Positions 55,093 through 64,000 of a stretch of 64,000 nt of DNA are shown here, piece after piece. Position 1 is the stretch's first letter, and each line of letters opens with the position of its first letter. Source of the DNA: Staphylotrichum longicolle (lineage: Eukaryota; Ascomycota; Sordariomycetes; Sordariales; Chaetomiaceae). The stretch is taken from positions 372,001 to 436,000 of the forward strand of contig JAHCVI010000001.1 in the NCBI GenBank assembly GCA_019096155.1. Direction: 5' to 3'. Position numbers and translations under genes: made by a program. A model generated the notes under the pieces. That model did no database searches. It worked only from the letters and a program-made list of their open reading frames with translations, and had not been told where the DNA came from.

Positions 55093-55935
55093 CTAGTGCA
55101 CGCCCGATCCCTTACGCGCAACAAAGATAGTCCCCGTCAGCTTGATCCCGACCCCAGAGCCCGAGGGTCTGGTAAACGGAACGGCCCGCTCCCGCACAAT
55201 CTTCTTTATTACCCCAGCGACCTTCTCCTTCTCCTCCTCGCTCCAAGACCCAAATGCCTTCGAGCCGAACTGGGTCAGAAGATCAGCGAGCCCGTCCGCC
55301 GTCTCGCCGCCCATGTGCACGTCAACCGCAGTGCTGGAGTGCACGTCGAGCCCGGCACCCGACAACACGGCCTTGGTATGTTCGGGGTCGAGCCATATGT
55401 CTGGGACGGGCTTGAACGGCGTATCGTCGGGGCGGATCTGCGCCTGGACCTCCTGAATGATCTTGAAGGGTGCCCGCATCCCCCAGCCGGTGACGACGGC
55501 CACTCCATCAGGGTGAAGTGTGCGCGCAATCTCTCTGGCGCCCTTGTCAGCGTCGGTGAAGAACATGAGCCCGAGGTTCGTGATGGAGTGGGTGAAGGTG
55601 TCATCGGGAAAGGAGAGGTCTTCGCCGGTCATGACGGCCGCGTGGACGTTGGGGTGGGAGGAGAACCGGCCCCTGGCGATGCTGACCATGTTCTCCGCGC
55701 AGTCGACAGCGTGGATCTCGGGCTGGATGCCGGACTGGAGGATAATGTCGCTCACGATGCCGGTGCCGCATGCGTTGTCAAGGATCTTGGACTCGGACGT
55801 CAGGGGGTTCAAGCCAGCGATAAGGGAGACGGCATGCTGCGCGAGTTCGCGGGTGCCTCCGCCAGTGATGGCCTCGTACTTGTCGGCACTCTTGTTGAAG
55901 TGCTCGGCGGTGGTCAAGTTGGGAGTGGACGACAT
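55093..55935 (-). CDS. Class I SAM-dependent methyltransferase
   Basis: A single exon of 280 residues from ATG 55935. Rossmann-fold methyltransferase motifs appear in order: motif I ILDNACGTGIVSD (SAM-binding loop), the acidic residue after strand 2 in IHAVDCAENMVSIA, motif II/post-I MTGEDLSFPDDTFTHSITN, and TLHPDGVAVVTGWGM. This is the UbiE/methyltransf_11-25 type common in fungal secondary-metabolite clusters. No signal peptide, so cytosolic; the substrate is unknown. It lies beside a Zn2Cys6 regulator and 0.9 kb from a thioredoxin-reductase-like relic. TATAAAT at 56006-56012 is about 71-77 nt upstream. Confidence 0.88.
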   Translation of the reverse strand: MSSTPNLTTAEHFNKSADKYEAITGGGTRELAQHAVSLIAGLNPLTSESKILDNACGTGIVSDIILQSGIQPEIHAVDCAENMVSIARGRFSSHPNVHAAVMTGEDLSFPDDTFTHSITNLGLMFFTDADKGAREIARTLHPDGVAVVTGWGMRAPFKIIQEVQAQIRPDDTPFKPVPDIWLDPEHTKAVLSGAGLDVHSSTAVDVHMGGETADGLADLLTQFGSKAFGSWSEEEKEKVAGVIKKIVRERAVPFTRPSGSGVGIKLTGTIFVARKGSGVH

Positions 55936-56005
55936 GGTGGCGGAGCAAATGGTTAGAGCAGGACTCTTGAGATAGCACCATCAGCGTATGGTGACATGTT
56001 CGCAC

Positions 56006-56012
56006 ATTTATA
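56006..56012 (-). promoter_or_regulatory. TATA box of the methyltransferase
   Basis: TATAAAT on the minus strand, about 71-77 nt upstream of ATG 55935. Confidence 0.45.
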
Positions 56013-56268
56013 TTGCGCATCGGGAAACTTTACCTGTTAGCAGGAGGTGGGGACGCAGCCGTGACAATAATATCGCACAGAGGGGTTTTTGGCGGTGATG
56101 ATCGTGTTCGGAGGTCCAAGGAATAACTGTTTACTGATCATTCCTGACCCGGATTCAAAAGCTGCTGGATGATCAGGGTAGAGCTTCGTCATCTCCGGGT
56201 TAGCTCCGAGCTCCCCACGGCGGTGCCTCGGACACCAAGGCGGTCGACGTGATTAACTAGGGGAAACT

Positions 56269-56367
56269 GAAGCCTCCAGAAAAGCCTCCAGAAAGGCCCC
56301 CAGAAAAGCCTCCGGAAAGGCCCCCAGAAAAGCCTCCGGAAAAGCCTCCGGAAAAGCCTCCGGAAAG
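56269..56367 (+). repeat. 12-nt minisatellite, about eight copies
   Basis: Units of AAAGCCTCCGGA alternate with the variant AAGGCCCCCAGA. Because 12 is a multiple of three the array is open in several frames but has no gene context. Confidence 0.92.
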
Positions 56368-56410
56368 ATACAAAGTGAATTTGTTAGTGAATGCGCTTCC
56401 TGGGGTAAAT

Positions 56411-56520
56411 AAAGCCTCCGGAGAACTAGGGGTCTCGTTGGAGAGGAAAGGGAGAGCTGTGTGGGGTGAATTAAAGCCTCAAGTACTAGGAGTCTCATTG
56501 GAGGGAAAGGGAGGGTGTGT
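56411..56520 (+). repeat. Two-copy direct repeat, about 62 nt, seeded by the minisatellite unit
   Basis: AAAGCCTC, then ACTAGG-GTCTC-TTGGAG and GAAAGGGAG, occurs at 56411 and again at 56473. Confidence 0.85.
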
Positions 56521-56863
56521 ATACCGTATAAACGGAGTACGGATACTACTGTACGGATGTATTCTTGACCTCACCCTTACACTCACGCTAGCCTTTCTCT
56601 CAATCACAACTCAGCCTCTGCAGTTTTTTAACTTTTCCTGCCCTATAATCCGAAATCGAGATGACGTGGATCTTGGTGTGGCGAAGATTACCAACCCTGC
56701 GTTCCAAAAACCCACCACGGAGATTTAGACGACAGCTAAGGTACTTAGATCCTTGCGCGATGCCTGATATGATGATAAAGAATCGGTTAATTCTCGTAGC
56801 ATTCCCTCCGACTCCTTCCTCCACAGCCTCACCACCAGCCTCGTACCCAACTACTTCACATCC

Positions 56864-57253
56864 ATGGCCAGAAATTTGACAACCACCACAGCAAACATGC
56901 CTCTAGTTGACGCCCTCATCATCGGCGCAGGTCCTGCCGGCCTGTCTGCAGCTCCTGCTCTTGCTGCCAGCTGCACACTGCCGTCGTCTTTGACAGCTCG
57001 CTCTTCCGCAACGAGCGTTCGGCGCATATGCATACCATACCCACATGGGATCACAAAGACCCCGCTGCCTTTAGGTGCGCGACGCGCAAGGAGATCTTGG
57101 AGCGGTACCGCACTTGCTAACCGGCCCGAGGTGTGCAATGGCTCGCAGAGTTTTGAGTTGCGGTGCGGGATCTTGCAACTGCAAACCGGCTTTCGGTTGG
57201 TGAGGACGGATGATGCTGAGAGACGGGGGTTGATAATGACGGGGAGACGATGA
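56864..57253 (+). pseudogene. Truncated thioredoxin-reductase-like (GliT-like) FAD oxidoreductase
   Basis: The start is intact: MPLVDALIIGAGPAGLSAA is the FAD-binding GxGxxG motif of small thioredoxin-reductase-like oxidoreductases. After about 56965 the homologous sequence moves to another frame: QLHTAVVFDSSLFRNERSAH, then MHTIPTWDHKDPAAF and RKEILERYRTC, ended by TAA at 57118-57120. The CxxC redox motif and the NAD(P)H-binding half are missing altogether. It is a frameshifted 5' fragment of a gene family that often serves dithiol chemistry in secondary-metabolite clusters. Confidence 0.72.
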
Positions 57254-60200
57254 AACCCGAGAGATGCTGTAGACTGTCGAGTCTAGCACCACCACGTCTT
57301 TCTCAAACCTTTAATACTCGCCAGATTTGGGTCATGTTTGTCTACTCGATCTGGCAGTCTTAGCGCCGACACCCAACCACGCCCATACCCCCGGCTCCGA
57401 ATGAAACCAGGCTCTTTGGCCTGTTTCGTAACATAACTATCAAACGGTCTCAATGCCGAGGGGCTGAAGTAAATGTGTGTGCTGTGAAGAAAGAGAAGAG
57501 CAACTGGCCCGGGGAGGGTGCGACCCTCAGTTACAACTTGAGGACTGTGCGGCGACGGCTAAGGAAGGCCAAACCGGCCACCAACCCTCCCTTGAGCGTG
57601 GCCAAGCCGGGTCTATCTCCCATGAGACGCTCAGCCGGCGCAGCTTTGGTGGCCTTCCAGCCAACAGCTCGTCCACTGACATCTCACGCTCCGCTGTGCA
57701 AACGGATAAACACCAGACTTGCGACACTTGTGTTGTTCGTCGACGTGCTTCGTTTCCAATCAAGGCTCAGTTATCAGTGACCGCATGTCAATCCTGTGCC
57801 TAGCCACAGACAACACTCGTCGATGGAAAGCCTATCATGTTTGAACAAGGCTTACAAAGCGGCATGCCACGGAGGTCACGGTGGGCAAGACACAGACACA
57901 GACTCCTCAACCTTCAATCTTAAACCTGCACGACCTGTCGAGCCTCTCGCCCCCGCGTTGTCCTCTACTTCCCAACCAATTCGAAGAATGCGGGACCGCC
58001 CTGTCCGCTCCCTCCTGAGTCCGCCTGGCACTGCACCACTGCACCGAGAAACGTGGCTGGCGCATCAACTGCCGAGTCTGCCGTTTCCCGTCTACGTGCC
58101 CGTGCCCGTTCCCATCGCTCGTATTGTAACGTACCTACACATCATGCAACATTGGTACCGTATCGGCAGGTATGTATTAGTGCTGCCGACAGCCTGGGCG
58201 CATACGGCTGTCGGCACGTTTAAATTGCGGTGACATGCTCCGATGGAACCCTTGCGTGTACATGCCCATGTACATACGGGGTGAGGCTGGGGCGCCCGGT
58301 GGCTTGGGAGCACGGCGCAGATCCTGTTCCGGCGGCCGGGGACGAGCGAGCAGATCCTGACCCGGCGGTTTGGGATGACACCACGATCCTGTCCCGGCAG
58401 GTTGGCTGCGTTTCACAGGCTCTCGGGGAGGGCAGTCTGAGATACCCCGAATACTCCAAGGAAACTTGGATTGTGTTGGGAGGGCCCTTGAAGCCCTAGA
58501 GACTTGGTAGACACAAGGATGGACCAGTTCAAAACCGCGGTTCATTGTTCCAATTGATTGAATCCGAGCTGGTGTTCTTTGCTTTCCTGTCACTCCCGCC
58601 GCAGCCGGGACTCCCAGCAATGGAACTTTGCGCCCTGTTCTTGGACCTGAGTTGCCGAATTGTGTCAGGAAACTCCCCGATTGGCGGCGGGACTAACCAC
58701 CAAGGAGCCGTATCGACGCATATTCGAGTTGAAAAAGGCAAGCAAGAGCAAAGCGGTGAATTGGAACTCAAGGAACTTTGGAACTTGTCTCCTGAACTCG
58801 GGTTACTCGCAGGAATGATTTTGTCGGCACGTTGAAGTCTGGACATTAGTCACGGGCCCGTACATTACACTCGATCAGCCTGTGTGGGGGACGGACAAGG
58901 GGAGATGGGAAAGGGACCCTTGCAAGGATGCTATTTTCATCACTAATAGCTCGACTACCACTGTCAAGTCGAGACCGACCGCAAGGCTCACCGGTCACGG
59001 TAGGAACTCGAGGGTCTTTCTCGATTTGTCAACCGCCTCAGTTTATTGACCTGGTGCAGCTCTAGTTTACCTGCAATGCACCCTGAGTGTGACCCTGAAG
59101 CAACTGCAAGAGCTGGGACGCAAAGGGTAGGTGTTTTTCGCCGTGGTATACGAGACGTTGCATACGAGAGCTTGGCCGGGACAATGGCAGGCAATGGCAG
59201 GTGGCAATCGTTCCGCTTGGGGTCTCGATGGCGGCGATCTGTTTCTGGACTCTTTCGCTACTGCAGTCGTTGACTTGAATGTCACCTTCACCTCCAAGCT
59301 GGGGCGGTTAATATTGGGTCTGGGTTGCATTGTTCGCCAACTCGATAGTGCCCAGATCGAGCTGCATCTGCAACCCCGCAGACAACGGAGCTCTTTACCT
59401 GGTTCACGGCTCTTGTTGCAACTGGAGTGGAGACATCTGGTCCTGCGCTGTCCATCGCAAGCAAAATTACCCAGGGCAAAGCGGATGTGCTCCCCGGGTT
59501 CCCCTCGCCCAGGACAAGCTGACATCGCCAAGTTCTAGGTTGCAGCTCCTGAAGCCACCAGGACAGCCGCTTTCCTCGGGACGTTTATTTTTGCCGTCTC
59601 ATGAGCTGAATGTCCGAAAATAACCCGGAAGTCTCGGATCTTGTGCCTGATGAGAGCACCGACAAGTCTACCAGAACAAAGAGTCGCTTCTTAACCGCTG
59701 CGGTTGAAACATCCTAAGCTGAAGACGCCCCATGTGGCAGACAATTTCACTTGTGTTACATCAATTCCAGCCCTCTCCCAAAGGTTCTCGCCGCGGAGTT
59801 GACCCTATTCTGCATCCACGGGTCCCACAGGACAATACGCCGCTGTGGCGTGGTCTATTGAAGCCTTTCTGCGGAATCCCCTCTTGAGTCTTTCTCGGTT
59901 TGCGCCGGGGAACGCAGGAACAGAAAATCGGCGAGTAAAAACGGGGCAACAGTTGGGTTGTCCGAAAACCGACATGCCCACCCCCTGACGGCACCACCCG
60001 CCCGTGGCGGCTGCAGGGCAGTTAGTGCGCATCCCCCGGCGAATTGGAACGGGCTGCTCAGACACCCCGACCTGCGTCCCGTCATCGGACGCGCGAGGCT
60101 GCAGCAATACTCGGACCACCAGATCTCTTGGCCCTCCGCAATGGGATAGGCCGTGACACCGTGGCTGGGAACCCTGGACGAAGGACCTTCGCGTTGCATT

Positions 60201-60751
60201 TCATTGAGGCTCTGCTCAACAAAACAATGGCCGCTCGACCTCGTCGGGGCAAGACTAGACCCCTGAAGGGTCAAACTTCCCCTCCCTGGCCTCCCGGGTT
60301 GCCGTCTCCACTCGACTTGGTACGGCGCATGCCGAGATGGCTGCATGTGATATCCACGTCCCGCATATGCAGACCGAGAATGCGGCCGCCTCAGCTGAGA
60401 GCGAAAGGGACTTTGAGGCTCTCCGTTCAGACTGGGAGACAGGGACGTGGAGTTCCATTGTCAAAGGCGCACGGCCGGCGTGCCACCCTGGGAGAGTGCC
60501 AGTGCAGGGTGGGACGGCAAGGCAATGCTACCGTGGGATCAGACATCGCGTTGTGTCAAGACACAACTCTCTTGACATGGGATGAGAAGGGAGCTGAAGG
60601 ACAAAAGAGCCTCTTCTCGGATATAAATTCTCTCTCCTCCCCTCGATGTTGTCATCTCCTCTCTCCATCTCATCATCATCAAGCAACTGAGCCAACTCTC
60701 CAACCCACTCCTTCAACTCACTCCTTTAACCGGACTCCACTCTCTTCCAAG
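57254..60751 (+). other. Intergenic, 3.5 kb
   Basis: No convincing gene on either strand. Three imperfect copies of a unit with GATCCTG and CCGGCGG occur at about 58318-58400. The promoter of the WSC gene is at the right end. Confidence 0.45.
60622..60628 (+). promoter_or_regulatory. TATA box of the WSC-domain gene
   Basis: TATAAAT about 124-130 nt upstream of ATG 60752, followed by a CT-rich leader. Confidence 0.55.
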
Positions 60752-61486
60752 ATGCAGCGCTTCCTCGCTCTCGCGGCCCTCGTGCCGGCCACCCTCGCCC
60801 AGACCTACTACGGCTGCTACACCGAGGTCCCCGCTCGCGCCCTCACCGGCCACTCCGTCATCGACTACACCGGCATGACCATCGCCGACTGCGAGTCCAA
60901 CTGCACCACCCTGGGCTTCACCATCTGGGGTCTTGAGTACAGCGGCGAGTGGTATGTTTTTTTCCCTTCTCACATCACCCCAATTCTTCCCTCATGAACA
61001 ACACCACTAACCCTTTGCCCCCACAGCTACTGCGGCGACTCCCTCGCGCAGGGCTCCTTCCCCGCCTTCTCCACCGACTGCAACATGGCCTGCGCGGGCG
61101 ACCCGACCGCCATCTGCGGCGGGCCCAACCGCCTCTCCCTGTACGGCTCGTCCACCACCCCGCCCACCGTCACGCCCAACCCGCACCCGGCCGTCACCAC
61201 GACCCAGTACGAGGGCTGCTGGACCGAGGCGACGGGCCCCCGCGCGCTGTCGGGCGCGAGCGCCTACTCCGGCTCGGCCATGACCCTCACCGACTGCGGC
61301 AACTACTGCCTCAACTCGGGCTTCACCTGGTTCGGCACCGAGTACAGCTCCGAGTGCTACTGCGGCAACGCCCTGGACGTGACGAGCACCCTGGTCGCGG
61401 ACACCGACTGCGCCATGGCCTGCTCCGGCGCGCCCGGCGAGGTGTGCGGCGGCCCGAACCGGCTGAGCGTGTACCAGTGGGTGTAA
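60752..61486 (+). CDS. Secreted protein with two WSC domains
   Basis: Two exons, 60752-60951 and 61027-61486, intron 60952-61026, giving 219 residues. A signal peptide (MQRFLALAALVPATLAQ) leads to WSC domain 1 (YYGCYTEVP-RALTG, CESNC, GLEYSGECYCGDSL, TDCNMACAGDPTAICGGPNR, with CYC completed by splicing), a short Thr/Pro linker and WSC domain 2 (EGCWTEATGPRALSG, GNYCLNSGF, GTEYSSECYCGNAL, CSGAPGEVCGGPNRLSVY). WSC domains bind wall polysaccharides. There is no transmembrane or GPI segment, so it is not a stress-sensor receptor but a soluble wall-associated protein. A plain lectin-like role is inferred. Confidence 0.9.
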
Positions 61487-61816
61487 AGGGTGTCATCTGC
61501 AGCTTGTTGGCTTTGCTTGGTGCTTTGGTGAGGGGGAGAAAAGGAGTTGTGTTTGTTGAGGGGTGTAATGGCGCGACATGAGACTTAATGGGGTGTTTGA
61601 TTATGTTGGTTGGGTTTCTTTTCGTTTGTGAGGGGCGCCGAGTTTTGGAAAAGGCTCTGTGGTGCTTTGCTTGGTCAAGATAGACGAATAGACTCTCAAC
61701 CCTGGAAAATGCCGTGACTTTGGAATCATGAGATGTGAAAAATGTGGTGAAACGAGGTGTGATACCCAAAAGAGAATATCCCAACCCGGAACCCCCTGAC
61801 TACATGTACCTGACCC
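61487..61816 (+). other. Intergenic
   Basis: Convergent 3' flanks; nothing recognised. Confidence 0.65.
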
Positions 61817-64000
61817 TCAGTGCTCGCAGAACGAGTACTCATTCCGCCACTCCTCCTCGTTCTTGCTCACAAACGCCGTCCTCTCCGCCATCAACGCCAG
61901 CCTGTGCTCGCACGCATCCTCGTACGTCATCAGCCCTTCGGGCACGGCCCCTTCCTTCCTCACCATGTCCATCACCTCGACCGGCAGCCGGTTGCTCATC
62001 GACTTGAGCATCTCTTCGGTCGGCTTGACCGCCTTGTGGGCGCCCTTCTCGAGCAGCAGCTGGAACAGCTCGGGCGGCATGTCGCCCTTGGTGGCCTTGC
62101 CCTCGCTGCCGAAGACGGCCTCGGCCCACCAGTCGAACTGCTGCGGAGGGACGTTGGCGGTCGATATGATGCGCGTCAAGGGGTCGACGAGCCACAGGGC
62201 AATAAAGCGGCGGTGGCCTGGCTTGGTGCGGTCTTGCAAGCTGAAGGAGGAAACGCGGTGTTGGCTAGGACTGTCAGCGGCGAGTTCATACTTTTGAGGA
62301 GAAGGAAGACGGTTCGGAGGAACACTCACAAAACATTGGGAAAAGCGAGCAAACGGCCCTCGGGCGTACCGACGCTACCATACGTCTGCACTGTTGAACT
62401 GTCCTCGCCCGCAAAGCTCAGCTTGGTGCCGTAGATTTGCTCGTACCCGTGGTACATGTCCTGCCCGACTTGCTCCTGGAGCTCCTCCTGTTCCTCGCTG
62501 GTGGCCATGCGGAAAGACAGATGGCTAGGTGTCACGTTTTCCGAGTCGAGATAGTACAGAGCCGTGGCAACGATGTGCTCGTTCATTTGGCCCTCGATCT
62601 GCACGCGGTCAGGTCAGGAGTCGTAAATTTTTCAATAAGGATACAGATGGTAAACTCACATGCCAGCCGCCAGCGGGGAAGTCGGGCTTCTCGGGGGTCA
62701 GCTCAATGGAGGCCATCTTGACAATGACCTGCAGGCCTGTATCCTTGAACCTTTCGCGGAGTGAGTTTCCGACCTTGTAGACGAAGGGTTTAAACTCTAG
62801 GGGCTCCGGGAAGAGAGCGTCACTGATCTCTCGCCACTTGAGCCGTTGAATCTTCCGTGCGGCCTTTGGACCTGGCTGAGAATCATCGCCCTCATCGTTG
62901 GGCATCTTCTTTTCCTCTTCGTCGTCGCTGAGGTATCTCACCGCCTCTTGATCATATTGGACAGGACCGTGTTTCGCCTCATGCGCGGCTAGAACATCTG
63001 GGTTGAACTTCTCCCAGGCTTTGTCTCTGTCATCCCAACTGTAAAATCCACGTTAGCCAACACACTGTGTGCCCTCAACATTCACCAAATGAAGGCAGGG
63101 AACGCACTCAACCGGGTCCGGCATGCCAAAGCGTTTCTGGGTCTTGCCATCTTCATGAACCGGGGTGCTGCTGAGCACCCTGTTCCAGGCGGGGATGGCA
63201 GTGTCGATGAGCTTCTCGACGAGCCGGTAGATTTCGGGGTGCTTCTTCGGGTGGAGGTTGTTGATGTAGCTTGTGAACCGCACCGTGTCATCTTCCTGAA
63301 ACTCTAGGTTGGCAGGCAGCCATTGGTAAGTTTCGCTCCAATACGAGCGGTCAATGCCGTAACCCTGATAATAAGCGCTCCCCCCATGCGCGCGATCAGC
63401 GTTCCCAGGGTCGGGCTTTGGCTGAGACACGACCTCGCCCTTGCCTGACCACTTGTCGATGGCATCGGCGACTCCGACCACTTCGTCCTGGATGAACTTG
63501 GACTTGCCTAAGGTAGGTAGCGTCTGTGAGCAAGGGATACAATACTTAGGGAAGATTAGATGCCTACCGTAAATGAAGGGGTACATGGACGGGTGAACCA
63601 GATCTTGGACTGTGTTGTCGGTTCCCGGGTGCCAGTCTGGCTGGTCTGCTTGTTCCGCTTGCAGCTTCTCAAATGCAGCCTTGAGACCTTGTCGGAGCTC
63701 GTCGCTCACGAGCGAATCGGACTTGATGGCGGTGTTGTGGAGCGAGCTGATGCCAGTTGAGTTGAGGGTGAAGACCAAACCCTTCTTCTCGAAGTGAGCT
63801 GCTTTGCATCTCAGCTCGGCGATGCACTGGACTCGGAGTCAGCCTGGAAACAGCGATGAGCAGCGCGAGAGCCAACCGACATAGTCAAATGCGGCTTCTG
63901 TGATGATTCTGGTTCGCATGGGTTTGGGAATCTTCTTGCCCGCGACGATCTCCCTGTGGATGTCGTCCTCGGATTGGGTCAGGGCCTCGTTGCGCCACTT
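61817..64000 (-). CDS. DUF4246 protein, 5' end beyond the window
   Basis: Six exons are visible, reading leftwards: 63881 to beyond 64000, 63568-63826, 63108-63507, 62660-63038, 62330-62598, 61817-62240; introns of 54-89 nt, all in phase. The encoded part (at least 616 residues) shows DUF4246 landmarks: AFDYCIAELRCKAAHFEK, VHPSMYPFIYGKSKFIQDEV, DPVDWDDRDKAWEKFNPD, ARKIQRLKWREISDALFPEP, PAGGWHIEGQMNEHIVATAL, GRLLAFPNVFLQDRTKPGHR-RFIALWLVDP. The H-x-E plus late H/R pattern (GWHIEGQMNEHIVA; KPGHRRFIALWLVDP) resembles a 2-oxoglutarate/Fe(II) dioxygenase core, but activity is unproven. Cytosolic; start codon not in this window. Confidence 0.9.

Larger units (their letters stand above)
55936..56863 (+). 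other. Intergenic with minisatellite
   Basis: Holds the methyltransferase promoter and two repeat arrays listed separately; no gene. Confidence 0.6.

Noticed and set aside
56253..56498. Open frame through the 12-nt minisatellite on the minus strand
   Set aside because: The repeat length is a multiple of three, so openness is automatic; no start or flanking coding sequence.
59131..59538. Overlapping open frames with some cysteines on the plus strand
   Set aside because: No signal peptide, no consistent frame and no recognisable family.
1..64000. CRISPR arrays, rRNA genes, intact transposons
   Set aside because: No regularly spaced direct repeats with unique spacers, no rRNA signature and no transposase or reverse-transcriptase motifs were found.

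Overview
The window is nuclear DNA of a filamentous ascomycete, most likely a sordariomycete. The evidence is short GT-AG introns of about 50-100 nt (plus one GC-AG intron), compact intergenic regions, and families typical of Pezizomycotina: MYND/DUF4470, DUF4246, WSC, a Zn2Cys6 regulator, a CCPSR-type arylsulfatase, GPI-tailed small proteins and remains of STAND/NLR genes. Species cannot be named from the sequence alone. There is no prokaryotic, viral or CRISPR content. Gene models were built by hand from reading frames, splice signals and phase checks.

Layout. 0-12.5 kb: a secreted papain-like protease fused to a lectin-like beta-propeller, a small GPI-like protein, a nine-exon secreted FAD oxidase (with a 17-nt exon), a four-helix-type membrane protein, a PhnB-like glyoxalase-fold protein and a small secreted protein. 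13.9-22.6 kb: an alpha/beta hydrolase, a MYND-DUF4470 protein, an ankyrin protein with a C-terminal DYW-like deaminase domain, tRNA-Gly(UCC), a small GPI-like protein and a single-pass membrane protein. 24-25.4 kb: shattered relics of a GH18 chitinase and a PLC-like phosphodiesterase, back to back. 27.6-30 kb: two paralogous cysteine-rich secreted proteins. 30.2-37.3 kb: F-box protein, arylsulfatase and an acidic conserved protein. 38.5-44 kb: a STAND-type N-terminal domain gene with two in-frame stops, an O-fucosyltransferase-like type II membrane protein and the ribosome-biogenesis WD40 protein Rrb1. 46.2-49.7 kb: a GH43 glycosidase and a hemerythrin-domain protein, divergently transcribed. 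50.4-57.3 kb: a decaying accessory stretch holding a TPR relic, a conserved small protein with a TAG, a NACHT-N relic, a Zn2Cys6 regulator with a TGA, an intact methyltransferase, a truncated thioredoxin-reductase-like gene and minisatellites. 60.7-64 kb: a two-WSC-domain secreted protein and the 3' part of a DUF4246 gene that runs off the right edge.

How it fits together. This is not one pathway. Secreted and cell-surface functions are over-represented (protease, oxidase, sulfatase, GH43, WSC, small cysteine-rich proteins), which suits a saprotroph or plant-associated fungus, but this is inference. The accessory parts show much gene decay: STAND/NLR-related pieces (38.5, 50.4 and 52.6 kb) and a possible broken secondary-metabolism mini-cluster (regulator, methyltransferase, GliT-like oxidoreductase). 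The most unusual items are the ankyrin/DYW-like deaminase whose HxE motif reads HxD, the protease-propeller fusion, the paired cysteine-rich secreted paralogs, and the STAND-N gene whose TAG is a possible A-to-I editing site. Several otherwise intact genes (Rrb1, GH43, the deaminase) carry single-nucleotide frameshifts, two of them in C runs, so assembly error must be excluded before calling them pseudogenes.
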